Notes: generated by a model not told the origin, from the letters alone. A stretch of 64,000 nt of DNA from Lautropia dentalis (GCF_003892345.1 NZ_RRUE01000002.1:1125655-1189654); one strand, 5' to 3'. Positions 19,737-29,553 are shown, counted from the stretch's first letter. A program made the numbers and translations.

Positions 19737-22700
19737 ATGGCCTTCTCCTCGATCCTGAACCGCCTGCCCCGGCTCAACGGCAATCACTCCTGGGCTCCGC
19801 TGCTGGTCGGCGGGCTGTTCCTCGGGATCGGGGCGCTGGTCGGGCTGGTGGTCTCCACCAGCAACCTGATCCTCATCGCCCTGGTGCTGGGCGGCATCGC
19901 CGGTGTGCTGCTGCTCAACGCCCTGCCCATCGCCGTCTGGCTCATCCTCATCGGGGTGTTCCTCATCAACGGGCCGGTGGGCTATTTCTCGCCCGGCATG
20001 GCCAAGATCTCCTGGCTGTTCTCGCTGCTGGGCATCTTCATGGCCGGGGCGGCCATGCTCTATTCGGTCGCGGGCACGAAGCACTTCCAGCGCCCGATGC
20101 CTCCCTTCATCTACACCAGCCTGCTGTTCATCGTGCTGGCGGTGGTGTCGGGCTTCATCTCCGACGGTTCGCTGGCCGAAATCGCTGCCGGTGCCAAGCG
20201 CTACTTCCACTTCTGGGGCGTGATGTTCCTGATGGCGGTGGTGCCCTTCACCGAAAAGCAGGTTCGTCACTGGCTGCTGTTCATTCTGGGCGTGGGCCTG
20301 GTGCAGCTGCCCTTCACGCTTTACCAGCGTGTGGTGCTGGTGCCCGGCGTCATGGGCTATGACAAGCCCGGCTTCGTGCCCTTCGACATCATCGTGGGCT
20401 CCTTCGAGGGCTCGATGACCGGCGGGGGCGCCAGCTCCATCATGGCGATGATCATCGTCATGGTGGTGTTCGGTGTCTTCCTGGCCTGGCGCGAAAAGCT
20501 GCTCAGCGGCTTCTGGACACTGCTGCTCTCCATCGGCCTGCTCGTCCCGCTGGGGCTGGGCGAAACCAAGGTCGTTATGATCATGATGCCGGTGGTGCTG
20601 TTTGCCGCCTACTTCGATCTGGTGGCCAAGCGGCCGCTGGCGTTTCTCGGCATCGTGGTGGCCACCCTTGTGTTCGGGGCCATCCTGGGCTATTTCTACT
20701 TCATGGTGCAGGTGTCCGGCGACATCGCCAACATGTCGCTCGACGAGAACCTGCGCGACACCCTCGAATACAACCTCGGCAACCGCGGCTACTACGCCAC
20801 CGGCGTGAACCGTCTGACGGCCGTGCCGTACTGGTTCGAGTCGCAGTCCTGGAACAACCCGGTCAAGGCCCTGTTCGGAACCGGTATCGGTTCGTCCTAT
20901 GGTGTGGACGGCCTGGTGCCCGACCCGGGGCACATGTTCCTGGCCCACCCGGGCATGTACATCGACCTGCTCACCACCTCCACCGTGCTGTGGGACTTCG
21001 GCATCGTCGGGTTCATCCTGTACTTCATGATCTTCTTCGGCGCCATGCGCTGCGTGGCCCGCAGCTTCCACGAGGCCCAGACCGCCTGGGACCGCGTGCT
21101 GTGCCGGATGCTCATGTCCAGCCTGGCGGTCACACTGCTGATGGCCATGTACTCCAACAGTGCCATCGTGCTGGTCAGCCATGCCTTCATCGTGTCGCTG
21201 ACGCTGGGTCTGGTCGCCTGGCGCTACCGTTACGGCCCGCTGTCGCCCACGAAGGCCGACCTGCTTCAGGCGGGCAAGGCTGCGGCCGGTTCGCATCCGC
21301 GCCATGGCCGTGTGATGAAGGACATCTTCCCCACCGAGGGCGTGCTGTCGCCGCAGGAGCTGGCCTGGCAGAAGCAGCGCCTGCAGCTGGGGCATGATCC
21401 CAACGCCGGTGCTGCGGCGGCCGGTTCGGCCACCGTCGCCGGGCCCGCCACCGTTGTAGGTCCAGCCACTGTTGCCGGCCCTGCCGCCGCTTCTGGTCCC
21501 GCCGCCGCTGGTCCTGCAGCAGCAGGGGCCTCGGCCAACTTTGCAGCCTCCGGTTCCGGTGCCACCTCGGCCTTTGCCCGCAGCGGCATGCCGGTGCAGG
21601 GCGGCGCTTCGCGTGCCGCCTCTGCCGGTCAGAGATCTGCCGGTCAGGGTACGGCCGGTCATGGTGCTGCCGGCGGCGCTTCGGCTCCGGCGGCAGGTGT
21701 GAGCGCAGGGACAGGCGCTGCAGGTGCAGTGGGTGCTGCTGCCTCCGGTATGGGGGCCGGTGTCGCCGCAGCCGCAGCGGCGGGTGCAACAGCAGGTGCT
21801 GGCGCGACCAGCGCCTTCCCCGGTGGTGTTCCTGCCGGCTCGCCGGCAGGTGCAGCCCGGGCGGACGCTCCCGCCGCCGCTGCGCCGGATGCCGCCAGCG
21901 AGGCTGCGAAGGCCATGGCCGGGCTGGCTGCTGCCGGTGCGTCGGCCCAGTCGGCCTTCCCGAAAGGGCCGGTCAGCCGTCCGGCTGCCCGTACGCCTGC
22001 CCAGGGAGCACCCTCGCCGGTGCCGCCTTTGCAGGGCGCTCCCGCAGGCCGTCCGGTCGGGCCGGGGGCTTTGGCCGGTGGTGCTGCGGTGCCGCCCATG
22101 GGGGCTCAGAGAACCCCGCATCCGGGCAGCATGCCGCCACCGTGGTCCCGCACGCCGCCGGGGGCCCCGGCCGATCATCCTGCCCAGGCCCAGGCCCAGG
22201 CCCAGGCCCAGGCCCAGGCCCAGGCTCAAGCTCAAGTCCAGGCTCAGGCTCAGATGCGGAACAGCTATCCGCAGACACCGTACACCCCGCGTTCAGGAGG
22301 GCAGCAGCCTTCCGGCGGCCCTTCGCAGCAGGTTCCCGGCGCTCACCCGCAACAGCCGGTCTTCCCGCCACCGGGCCACACGCCGTCGGGTGGCGTACAG
22401 CGTCCCGGCCAGCCGTATCCGGGGGCAGTCCAGCCTGGCATGTCCGCACCGGGCATGCGTGGTCCTGGCGCGCCGGGTGTGTCGGGGGCCGGCTATCCGG
22501 GGGCTCTCCATCCGGCCAGCCAGTCACCCTTCGGTGCGCCAGCCGGTCGTGAGGGCCCGTCATCGATGCCTCCAATGGGGCCGACCTCTGCGGGTGCCGT
22601 ACCGCCCTGGCAGCAGCCTGACCTGGGGCAGCGCCCGATGACACCGCCGCAGGGTGTACCGGGAGGGCTGGTCCAGGGCAACGTCACCCGCCAGGGGTCG

Positions 22701-22991
22701 GGCTATCCGGAAGAGGGGCAGCCGTTGCCGCGTCCGCGTGCCCGTCGTACCGGCTACTTCGGTCCGCAGGCCCAGCCGGGCAGCGAAGGCGCTGACGATG
22801 CCGAATGGAGCGTCTACGATCTGCAGAAGGAGATCGAGCAGGGCCGGAGTGCTCGCCAGGGCCGGAGGCGTGGACCGGAGCCACTCGTCGACGATATCTC
22901 CGGACCGCGTACCCGTCCGATGTTCGCCGATGACGACGAACCGGCCAACGGTCTGGATCTCGACGAATTCGGCCGAAATCGCCGCTGCTGA
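19737..22991 (+). CDS. Wzy/O-antigen-ligase-like membrane protein with 570-residue disordered tail
   Basis: The first half (about 1-510) has roughly 12 membrane helices and a large extracytoplasmic loop (about 335-405: YYATGVNRLTAVPYWFESQ, then PDPGHMFLAHPGMYIDLL). This layout fits EPS polymerases and O-antigen ligases. The second half (about 515-1084) is low-complexity Ala/Gly/Pro/Gln sequence with an (Ala-Gln)n run at about 815-838, and it closes with a more ordered charged segment (DAEWSVYDLQKEIEQGRSAR, then VDDISGPRTRPMFADDDEP). It starts 9 bp after the chain-length gene, so the two are co-transcribed. Polymerase function is inferred from layout and context. The tail is far longer than I know of in this family. 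Confidence 0.75.
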   Translation: MAFSSILNRLPRLNGNHSWAPLLVGGLFLGIGALVGLVVSTSNLILIALVLGGIAGVLLLNALPIAVWLILIGVFLINGPVGYFSPGMAKISWLFSLLGIFMAGAAMLYSVAGTKHFQRPMPPFIYTSLLFIVLAVVSGFISDGSLAEIAAGAKRYFHFWGVMFLMAVVPFTEKQVRHWLLFILGVGLVQLPFTLYQRVVLVPGVMGYDKPGFVPFDIIVGSFEGSMTGGGASSIMAMIIVMVVFGVFLAWREKLLSGFWTLLLSIGLLVPLGLGETKVVMIMMPVVLFAAYFDLVAKRPLAFLGIVVATLVFGAILGYFYFMVQVSGDIANMSLDENLRDTLEYNLGNRGYYATGVNRLTAVPYWFESQSWNNPVKALFGTGIGSSYGVDGLVPDPGHMFLAHPGMYIDLLTTSTVLWDFGIVGFILYFMIFFGAMRCVARSFHEAQTAWDRVLCRMLMSSLAVTLLMAMYSNSAIVLVSHAFIVSLTLGLVAWRYRYGPLSPTKADLLQAGKAAAGSHPRHGRVMKDIFPTEGVLSPQELAWQKQRLQLGHDPNAGAAAAGSATVAGPATVVGPATVAGPAAASGPAAAGPAAAGASANFAASGSGATSAFARSGMPVQGGASRAASAGQRSAGQGTAGHGAAGGASAPAAGVSAGTGAAGAVGAAASGMGAGVAAAAAAGATAGAGATSAFPGGVPAGSPAGAARADAPAAAAPDAASEAAKAMAGLAAAGASAQSAFPKGPVSRPAARTPAQGAPSPVPPLQGAPAGRPVGPGALAGGAAVPPMGAQRTPHPGSMPPPWSRTPPGAPADHPAQAQAQAQAQAQAQAQAQVQAQAQMRNSYPQTPYTPRSGGQQPSGGPSQQVPGAHPQQPVFPPPGHTPSGGVQRPGQPYPGAVQPGMSAPGMRGPGAPGVSGAGYPGALHPASQSPFGAPAGREGPSSMPPMGPTSAGAVPPWQQPDLGQRPMTPPQGVPGGLVQGNVTRQGSGYPEEGQPLPRPRARRTGYFGPQAQPGSEGADDAEWSVYDLQKEIEQGRSARQGRRRGPEPLVDDISGPRTRPMFADDDEPANGLDLDEFGRNRRC
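22181..22251 (+). repeat. Hexanucleotide tandem tract (CCCAGG)n inside the Wzy-like gene
   Basis: Seven or more near-perfect CCCAGG units, then degenerate CTCAAG/CTCAGG units, encode an Ala-Gln repeat. Being multiples of three, slippage would change the tail length without shifting frame. Confidence 0.85.
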
Positions 22992-23022
22992 TTCACCGGT
23001 ATCCGTACAGATCCAGGAAAGC

Positions 23023-23050
23023 GCAACGGGCACCTTCGGGTGCCCGTTGC
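23023..23050 (+). terminator. Hairpin with UUCG loop after the Wzy-like gene
   Basis: A 12-bp perfect stem (GCAACGGGCACC and its complement) closes a TTCG tetraloop 31 bp past the stop. There is no strong T run, so termination is probable but not certain; it could also serve the convergent lipoprotein gene. Confidence 0.6.
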
Positions 23051-23302
23051 CTTGCAGACGTGCCGGCATCGTCATGGAGGAGATGGCCGGTACGCCACCA
23101 GATGGCCACCGCACCACGGTGGTGCCAGGGGCGTGTGGCGCAGGTCAGATGCATGCGCCGGAAAGGATCAGGGGAGACCGTTGCCGGTCTCCCCCTCTCC
23201 CACACGCACACAACAACAGGACTGCAATAAGGTTTCCGCGTGTGTTCACCGCCGGGCAGGGCCATGCTGCTGGCAGGCTGCCCGGCAGGTCCGGTTCCCT
23301 GC

Positions 23303-25378
23303 TTACTCCAGCGGGGGCGGGTTGCTGATCAGCTCACTCGTCGAGATTGAGCCACCCGGTTCCGGCCGGCCGGCGTCGATGGTCGAGAAGTTGAAGGCGC
23401 GCCAGTCGTTGCGGACATACTTGGCCCGCGACACACCCACACCCGGGAAGTAGTAGGCCGGAGCGGTGGCACCCACCCGCGTCGTCACTTCCGGATAGTA
23501 GTCGGCACCCACGTGAATCAGGTATTTGGCGCGGCTGCGGTCATCCGTACCGTTCGGGTTGTCCAGCACCAGACGGGCCTGCACCGTGGTCAGCAGGGCC
23601 TTCACATCCCAGGCGTCGAACTTGATCGGGCTGCCCCAGCCGTGGAAGACGCGGTCGTTGCCGTTCGGCTTCAGCGAGCGGGTGCCATCGGCTTCGTAGC
23701 GGATGTTGGCCTTGACCGTGTTACTGCCCTGCAGCGACTTCGGATAGTCCTCACCCGACACCGCCATGTTCTGGATCACTTCCCAGCGACCGGTCGACTT
23801 GCGCTTCATGTACAGCTTGATGTTGCGCAGCTGCACGCGGGTGTTGCTGGCCGCGTTGCCCGTACCATCGAACACCACCAGCCAGGGGATCACGGCGTTC
23901 CAGGTGGCGTTGCTCTTGAACTGGGTGTTGGCAGGCTTCCAGTAGCTCGGCGTGTTGGTACCGCGCGGGTTGTTGCCCATCACCACGAAGCCCGGACCGG
24001 TGGCCCAGCCCATGCCCTTGTCCACACCGCGCAGCTCACCCTCGTTGTACAGTTTCATGTCGTTGATGATTTCCTGTACCGAGTTCACCGTGCCTTTGGC
24101 AGCCGGTGCGGCAGCCACGGGTGCGGGGGCCGGCGTTGGGGCGGGCTTCGCGGCCGGGGCCGGCGTGGCCACCGGGGCGGCGGTCTGGGCGGCTGCCACG
24201 ATGGCAATCGGTGCTGCAGTGAAGTTCACCTTGTCGCCCGACTTGCCCAGCACCTCTTCGGTGTACACCACGCTCTTGCCGACGTCGGCCGTGGTCGGCG
24301 TGTAGTGCGGGCCCCAGCCCTTGGCCACACCGTCCACCTTCCAGATGGCGTTCAGCACGTAGCCGCTGGTGTAGGCACCCATCGTGCGAACCAGCTGCTT
24401 GCCCGGCACCGACTGGCCGGTCACATTGGTCACCGGCATTTTGTCGGCCAGCGGATAGCCAGGCTTGGCCGACAGGGCAGGGCTCGGTGCCGGCGTCGGG
24501 GCCGGTTGCGCGGCCGGAGCCGGGGTCGGTTTGGCGGCAGCCGGGGCCGGGGCGGCTTCGTTCAGCGAGGCCACGATGATCACCGGGGCGGCGGTGAAGT
24601 TCACCCTGTCGCCGGACTTGCCCAGCACCTCTTCGGTGTAGACCACGGTCTTGCCCACGTCGGCGGCGGTCGGCGTGTAGTGCGGTCCCCAGCCCTTGGC
24701 TTCACCGTTGACCTTCCAGATGGCGTTCAGCACGTGGCCGTTGCCATAGCTGCCCATCGTGCGGACCAGCTGCTTGCCCGGCACCGATTTGCCCGTGGTC
24801 ACGTTGGTCAGTGGCTGTTTGTTCACCACCGGATAACCCGGCTTGCTCTGCGTCTGCTGTTGCGGCACCGTTACCGGCACGCCCACCGAGGCAACCACCA
24901 CGGCGCCCGGCGTGGCAAATTCGCGGGTGCTGCCGTCATTGCCCAGCACCTTCTCGACGTAGATCACCGTCTTGCCCAGGTCGGCCTGGGTGGTGGTGTA
25001 GTGCGGGCCCCAGCCCTTGTCCACCCCGTTCACGCGCCAGATGGCATGCTGCACGTGGCCGTTGCGGTACGTACCCATCGTGCGATCCAGGCGGTAGCCG
25101 GTGGCTACCTGACCGTTGTGCGAGGCGCCCTGGGCACCATCAGCCTTGAAGGACGGCGAACGCGTCATTTCCACGCGGGCGACGGCCTTCAGGGCAATGC
25201 CGTTCTCACCCTGGGCAGAGGCGCCCGGGGCGGGGGTCGAGCCACCTTCGCTGCCATTGCCACCACAGGCGGCCAGCACGGCAGCGCTCAGGCACAGGGC
25301 CACCAGCGCACGGGGCTGCGTCAGCAGGGCGCCGCGGGGCGCACGGGATTCATCGTTATGTACCAACCGGTTTTTCAT
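23303..25378 (-). CDS. Lipoprotein with three Ig-like repeats and an unknown C-terminal domain
   Basis: This encodes 691 residues. The signal ends in a lipobox (VLAAC, Cys38). Three repeats of about 70 residues follow (about 93-165, 203-271, 327-397). Each has RTMG, then AIW(K/R)V(N/D)G, KGWGPHYT, then ADxGK and Y(T/V)E(E/K)VLG, which looks like the Trp, Tyr and Asp-Val-Gly landmarks of bacterial Ig-like domains. Ala/Pro linkers separate them. The C-terminal domain (about 430-690) is rich in aromatic residues and I do not recognise it. The protein is probably exposed on the surface and tied to the polysaccharide, by context. The ATG at 25378 is supported by the signal peptide; no clear Shine-Dalgarno is seen. 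Confidence 0.75.
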   Translation of the reverse strand: MKNRLVHNDESRAPRGALLTQPRALVALCLSAAVLAACGGNGSEGGSTPAPGASAQGENGIALKAVARVEMTRSPSFKADGAQGASHNGQVATGYRLDRTMGTYRNGHVQHAIWRVNGVDKGWGPHYTTTQADLGKTVIYVEKVLGNDGSTREFATPGAVVVASVGVPVTVPQQQTQSKPGYPVVNKQPLTNVTTGKSVPGKQLVRTMGSYGNGHVLNAIWKVNGEAKGWGPHYTPTAADVGKTVVYTEEVLGKSGDRVNFTAAPVIIVASLNEAAPAPAAAKPTPAPAAQPAPTPAPSPALSAKPGYPLADKMPVTNVTGQSVPGKQLVRTMGAYTSGYVLNAIWKVDGVAKGWGPHYTPTTADVGKSVVYTEEVLGKSGDKVNFTAAPIAIVAAAQTAAPVATPAPAAKPAPTPAPAPVAAAPAAKGTVNSVQEIINDMKLYNEGELRGVDKGMGWATGPGFVVMGNNPRGTNTPSYWKPANTQFKSNATWNAVIPWLVVFDGTGNAASNTRVQLRNIKLYMKRKSTGRWEVIQNMAVSGEDYPKSLQGSNTVKANIRYEADGTRSLKPNGNDRVFHGWGSPIKFDAWDVKALLTTVQARLVLDNPNGTDDRSRAKYLIHVGADYYPEVTTRVGATAPAYYFPGVGVSRAKYVRNDWRAFNFSTIDAGRPEPGGSISTSELISNPPPLE

Positions 25379-25503
25379 GATGCTGTAGAGTCTGTTGTGT
25401 GTTGCTGAACCGGCCTCATCGGGAAGATGTCGACCGACCGTGTTGCAAGGTGTTTTGCATGTGTGTGTGTGATGCGAAGCGAACTCTACGGACCGGAAAG
25501 TTG

Positions 25504-25516
25504 GTTGTTAAACAAC
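25504..25516. promoter_or_regulatory. Perfect 13-bp palindrome, possible operator
   Basis: GTTGTT A AACAAC lies 126 bp upstream of the repeat lipoprotein gene, in a low-GC patch. It may bind a regulator; no family can be named. Confidence 0.3.
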
Positions 25517-25651
25517 ACGGGATGAACGGTATACCGCAAAAGACAGAGCGGAAGATGTAAAGAAAAGCCAAGGTTTTTTCCGGCTTTTCTGGCGTGTTTC
25601 GTGAAAAATGCCGCGCCCCGGCCGTGATCCATGCCCGCACCCGGGAGGATC

Positions 25652-25667
25652 TTCACAATTTGGTGAA
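25652..25667. promoter_or_regulatory. Inverted repeat TTCAC-N6-GTGAA, possible operator
   Basis: A perfect 5-bp inverted repeat with an AT-rich spacer lies in the divergent region between the repeat lipoprotein and the glycosidase-like gene. It is short, so chance is possible. Confidence 0.25.
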
Positions 25668-25792
25668 TTTTCGTGTCGCCGTTCGTCGGCTGGGGGTTGT
25701 GTATTGCGTGGCGCGCGTGTTGCGTTGCTTGCCAGCCAGTGCAGGTACCTGACGGCGTCAGATCGAAGGGAAATCTCCCTTTGGCGGGTTTT

Positions 25793-25955
25793 ATGGACTC
25801 ATTTGTTCCCGCGAAACCCTCTTGGGGCGCGCATGACTGCGTTGGCAGCGCCCTGAAACCATCGAGCGGACTTGCTGTCTTGTCCTGTACGTCCAGAGGA
25901 CGGACGCGCGCGGGGAGTGGTCTCGCGTCCATGAGCAAATGCGTCCATGACAGAC
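25793..25955. repeat. MITE-like inverted-repeat element, fullest copy
   Basis: The core at 25817-25900 is the reverse-oriented counterpart of 1069-1160: read on the minus strand it shares GGACGTACAGGACA, then TTTCAGG and GCTGCCAACGCAGTCATG. Copies of the dispersed box flank it in inverted orientation: ATGGACTCATTTGTTCCCGC at 25793 and, on the minus strand, CTGTCATGGACGCATTTGC at 25937-25955. The unit is thus about 163 bp with nested inverted repeats. It occupies much of the 903-bp gap between the two divergent lipoprotein genes; the rest holds no gene I can support. Confidence 0.6.
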
Positions 25956-26281
25956 GCCGAGTCCTGAAATGGCACAGCGGCACCGCTCGCCTTACAATTG
26001 GAACCGGCCGCCCTTGCGGTCCGCGCACGGCGCAATCAGGCGCCGGCGGCTGGCCTGTCTGTCGCGCTGTGACCCATTTCACGTTTCGGGGCCGGCCTGC
26101 GTGGCACCATTCCGGCTGCGGGAGCGCCCGCCCGCCGGTCGGCCGTTGCCGTGCGTCTGTCGTGTGCCCGTTGCCCTTGCCGGCGCCATTCTGGTGCGCG
26201 GGCGGGTTGCGGGTGTTCTTCGCGGGGCCGTGCACCTCTGTGCGGGGCACTGCCTCCCAACTTCGAACGTGGGCACAAGCC

Positions 26282-27853
26282 ATGACCAACCCCGATGTCA
26301 AGACCTTCCGTACGCTGCCGCTCGTGCTGGCGCTCGGGCTGGCCCTTGCCGGCTGCAAGTCAACCGTAGCGCCCAGCGCCGGTGGCGACTGCAAGCCCGT
26401 CGCCGTCAACAAGGGCGCCGACGGTCTCTCGCTCACCGTCTCCGACAAGGCCGTCAAACAGATCGGCCCCGAGTACTTCGGCTTCAACCTCGAAAACACC
26501 GAGTTCCAGCTCTCGCTGTGGGATCCGGCCAAACAGCAGGTCCGTCCCGAGGTCGTCTCCTTCCTGAAGGATCACTTCCCCGGCGCCGCCTACCGCTATC
26601 CGGGCGGCACCACCTCCAACTATCACCGCTGGCACAAGTCGGTCGGCGCCGTGGCCAAGCGGGTACCGGTGCGCATCAACGACTGGACGGAGCTGCCCCG
26701 CATCGAGTTCGGGGTCGATGAATACCTCGACTTCGTCCACCAGACCGGCGGCCAGGTCTGGTACGTGCTCAACATGAAGGGCGACATCGACAAGCTGGTG
26801 TCGCAGGAGGTCATGGCCCGCGAGGCTGGCGAACTCACGAAGCACATCTTCGACCGCAAGGTGCCCGTGCTGCGCTGGGAGCTGGGCAACGAGCTGGACC
26901 GCTTCGAGGAGAAGTGGATTCCCGACCTGTACGTGGGCCGTGCCCGGGCCGTGATGGAATCCGTGCGCAAGGTCGATCCAAAGGCGCGTTTCGTGGCCAT
27001 GATGGCCGACTTCGACGCCCAGGCCGACCGTGGTATCAACGCCTCGCAGTACAACGTCGCCGTGGCAAAGGGCCTGAAGGACGATGGCGTCAGCGAGTAT
27101 GCCCAGCATCTCTACTACGATGGCGAGCCTGACGGCCCGCCGGTCACCAACCGCATCGACCATCTCTGCCAGTCTGCGGCCGACGCAAAGACGGGCGGTG
27201 TGCCCGAAAAGGACATCGGCTTCTGGGTCACCGAGCATGCCCGCTGGCCCGAAGGGCAGGGTGAGGCCTGGAACGGCAACTGGCACCAGTCGGCCGATCT
27301 GGGCGCTGCCATCGGTGTGTCCGACCTGATCATCACCACCACCCAGCTGCCGCAGGTCAAGGGCGGCGATCTGCACGCCCTGCACGGTACCACCGGCCCC
27401 TGGCCGATGTTCCACCTGCCGTTGGGCCAGTCTGCCTACTACCCGTCGGTGCCCATGCATGCCTACGCCCTGCTGCGTGAAACCCTGCTTCCCGACGTGC
27501 TGGCCACCCGGGTCGACAGCGGCAATCCTTCAGGCTATGCAGGCGGCTACTCGGCCCGGGGGACGGTCATGGCCAGCCAGGACCGCAGCCGCTACAGCGT
27601 CTGGGCCGTCAACCGTGATGGCGATGCGGTCGAGATCACCCTCAACATGCCCGCCCTGGCCGGCAGGAAGTTCAAGGCCAGCCTGGCCAGCATCAGCGGT
27701 GGCACGCCCCAGGTCAACAACTACAGCAGCCAGGTCATCGATGGCCCCAAACGCCAGACCGTCAGCCTGAGCTTCGACGACAAGGGCGTGGCCCGCTATA
27801 CCGTCGGCCCGAATTCGGTGTCCGGCCTGACCTTCGCGAAGGAGGCGCCCTGA
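26282..27853 (+). CDS. Glycoside-hydrolase-like lipoprotein (clan GH-A fold)
   Basis: This encodes 523 residues with a lipoprotein signal (LALGLALAGCKS). The body looks like a TIM-barrel glycosidase related to GH51/GH79-type enzymes: FRYPGG-like AYRYPGGTTSNYHRW, an acid/base candidate Glu204 in RWELGNELDRF, and a nucleophile candidate Glu318 in FWVTEHARWPEG, spaced as in clan GH-A. A beta-rich C-terminal domain follows. It may trim or release the locus polysaccharide at the outer membrane or periplasm; substrate unknown. The start at 26282 was chosen because it opens the signal peptide; the upstream frame contains the repeat element. A GC-rich imperfect hairpin at about 27868-27898 may end the transcript. 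Confidence 0.75.
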   Translation: MTNPDVKTFRTLPLVLALGLALAGCKSTVAPSAGGDCKPVAVNKGADGLSLTVSDKAVKQIGPEYFGFNLENTEFQLSLWDPAKQQVRPEVVSFLKDHFPGAAYRYPGGTTSNYHRWHKSVGAVAKRVPVRINDWTELPRIEFGVDEYLDFVHQTGGQVWYVLNMKGDIDKLVSQEVMAREAGELTKHIFDRKVPVLRWELGNELDRFEEKWIPDLYVGRARAVMESVRKVDPKARFVAMMADFDAQADRGINASQYNVAVAKGLKDDGVSEYAQHLYYDGEPDGPPVTNRIDHLCQSAADAKTGGVPEKDIGFWVTEHARWPEGQGEAWNGNWHQSADLGAAIGVSDLIITTTQLPQVKGGDLHALHGTTGPWPMFHLPLGQSAYYPSVPMHAYALLRETLLPDVLATRVDSGNPSGYAGGYSARGTVMASQDRSRYSVWAVNRDGDAVEITLNMPALAGRKFKASLASISGGTPQVNNYSSQVIDGPKRQTVSLSFDDKGVARYTVGPNSVSGLTFAKEAP

Positions 27854-27975
27854 TCCTCTGCCGGTTCTGTCCCGGGGCGGCGCATCCGCCGTCCCGGTTC
27901 CCTGATCCTTTCCCGGGCCTGCCGTCCGGGTCACTCCGTTGATTACCTTCCCTTTCTGCTTCTGCCCTGTCTCCC

Positions 27976-29553
27976 ATGCCGGAACACGCCGATCACAACC
28001 CCTATAGTGCCCGGCGTATTGCCGCCGGCATGAAACACTTCCTGATGGGCAAGGCCCTGACCTCCGTCGCCGGGGTCGGTGCACTCTTTCTCATCGTCCG
28101 CAACCTGCCGGTGGAAGAGTTTGCCGCCTACTCGGTGCTGCTGGGCCTGACCGAGGTGCTGCTCGCCCTGACCTCCGTGGGTACCGGGCAGATCCTCACC
28201 CGGTTCGTGCCGGAAATCTTCAACCTGCGCTACTCGTGGGCGCTGCGCCGGCTCATCGGCTACAGCATGGGGCTGCGCCTGGCCCTCATCCTGCTCACGG
28301 TGGTGGTGCTGATCATCTTCCCGCTGTGGCTGGCCAACTGGGTCAGCCTCGACCGCTGGCTGGTGCAGCTGCAGCTCTATCTGCTGGTCGTGCTGTTCCG
28401 TACCACCTCCAACTCCGAGTTCCAGATCCTCGAAGCCATGCTGGAACAGAAGCGGGGGCAGACCGCCTACGCGGCGGTCACGGTGGGCAAGTTCATTGGC
28501 GTGGTGGGCCTGGTGTTCTTCCATCACATGGACCTGACCAGCCTCATTCTCGTCGAAGTGGTCAACGAGGCCGTGGGTGCCTTCGTCATGAGCTGGGGGG
28601 TCTATCAGGCCAGCCGCAACCGGCCCGGTGATGTCACCGATGTGCCGCTGCAGCGCGAATGGCTGCAGAAGAACACCCGTCGCATGATCGACTTCGGCAT
28701 CAAGGGCTATGCCCAGGGGCTCATCATCCTGCCCTATGGCGGCATGGTGAACCGTTTGGTAGCCGGCAACCAGTTTGCCCCCATCCAGGTGGCGCTCTTC
28801 GGCTTTGCCCAGTCCATCTTCGACCAGCTGCAGCGCTACCTGCCGGCCCAGCTCTTCAACGGCATGATCCGTCCGGTGATGGCTGCGCGCTATTCGGCCA
28901 ACAACTCCTACCGGGAGGCCGAAACGGTGGCCAATGCGGCACTCACCATCAATCTGGTGCTGATCGGTCTGGCCGCCACCTTCTTCGCCGCGGGAGGCGG
29001 GGATGTCTACCTGTGGCTGTCCAAGGGCAAGTATGGCGCCGATGCTGCCGTGCTCGTGCTGCTGATGTGCCTGGTCATGGCGCTCGAATCCTGGCGGCAC
29101 TCGCTGGAGAACCTCTCCCACACGGTCGAACGTTACGGCTTCCTGGTTTTCAGCAATGCGTTCTTGGGCCTGTCGCTGCTGCTGGGCATCGCCCTGGCGC
29201 CTGAGTATGGCATTGCGGCCCTGCCGGCAGCCAACTGCGCCGGCCTGGTGGTGGCCAACGTCATGGTGGCCTACTGGCTGCGTCGCACCGGCTTCCCCTA
29301 TCAGCTGGACATGGGGCACATCGCGTCCTGTGCGTTTGCCAGCGCCGTGGGGCTGGCAATGGCCTGGTACCTGAATGGCGTCATGCCGCAGTGGTGGTGG
29401 CGTATCGTGCTGGCCTCGCTGGCCTATGTGGTCGTGCTCGGCCTCGTGCTGCGTCCCCGGCCGGAAGAGGTTCGCATCTTCAGCGCCGTGCTCCGCCGCC
29501 GTCGTGGCGAGCCCGAGCCTGCCGCTCCCGCTGGCGGCGCCCCGACGGCCTGA
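27976..29553 (+). CDS. Wzx-like polysaccharide flippase
   Basis: The 525-residue protein has about 12-14 membrane helices and no soluble domain. It fits the MOP/polysaccharide transport superfamily: GKALTSVAGVGALFLIVRNLPVEEFAAYSVL at the N terminus is the usual helix-1/2 block. It would flip lipid-linked repeat units across the inner membrane before polymerisation by the Wzy-like protein. It lies 122 bp after the glycosidase-like gene, same strand. The C terminus is a short basic, Pro/Ala-rich tail. Confidence 0.85.
   Translation: MPEHADHNPYSARRIAAGMKHFLMGKALTSVAGVGALFLIVRNLPVEEFAAYSVLLGLTEVLLALTSVGTGQILTRFVPEIFNLRYSWALRRLIGYSMGLRLALILLTVVVLIIFPLWLANWVSLDRWLVQLQLYLLVVLFRTTSNSEFQILEAMLEQKRGQTAYAAVTVGKFIGVVGLVFFHHMDLTSLILVEVVNEAVGAFVMSWGVYQASRNRPGDVTDVPLQREWLQKNTRRMIDFGIKGYAQGLIILPYGGMVNRLVAGNQFAPIQVALFGFAQSIFDQLQRYLPAQLFNGMIRPVMAARYSANNSYREAETVANAALTINLVLIGLAATFFAAGGGDVYLWLSKGKYGADAAVLVLLMCLVMALESWRHSLENLSHTVERYGFLVFSNAFLGLSLLLGIALAPEYGIAALPAANCAGLVVANVMVAYWLRRTGFPYQLDMGHIASCAFASAVGLAMAWYLNGVMPQWWWRIVLASLAYVVVLGLVLRPRPEEVRIFSAVLRRRRGEPEPAAPAGGAPTA

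Noticed and set aside
18336-22235. Open frame of 1299 codons on the minus strand
   Set aside because: It runs antisense through the chain-length and Wzy-like genes, whose membrane and coiled-coil features are clear. Its sequence is His/Gln/Gly-rich shadow typical of GC-rich DNA.
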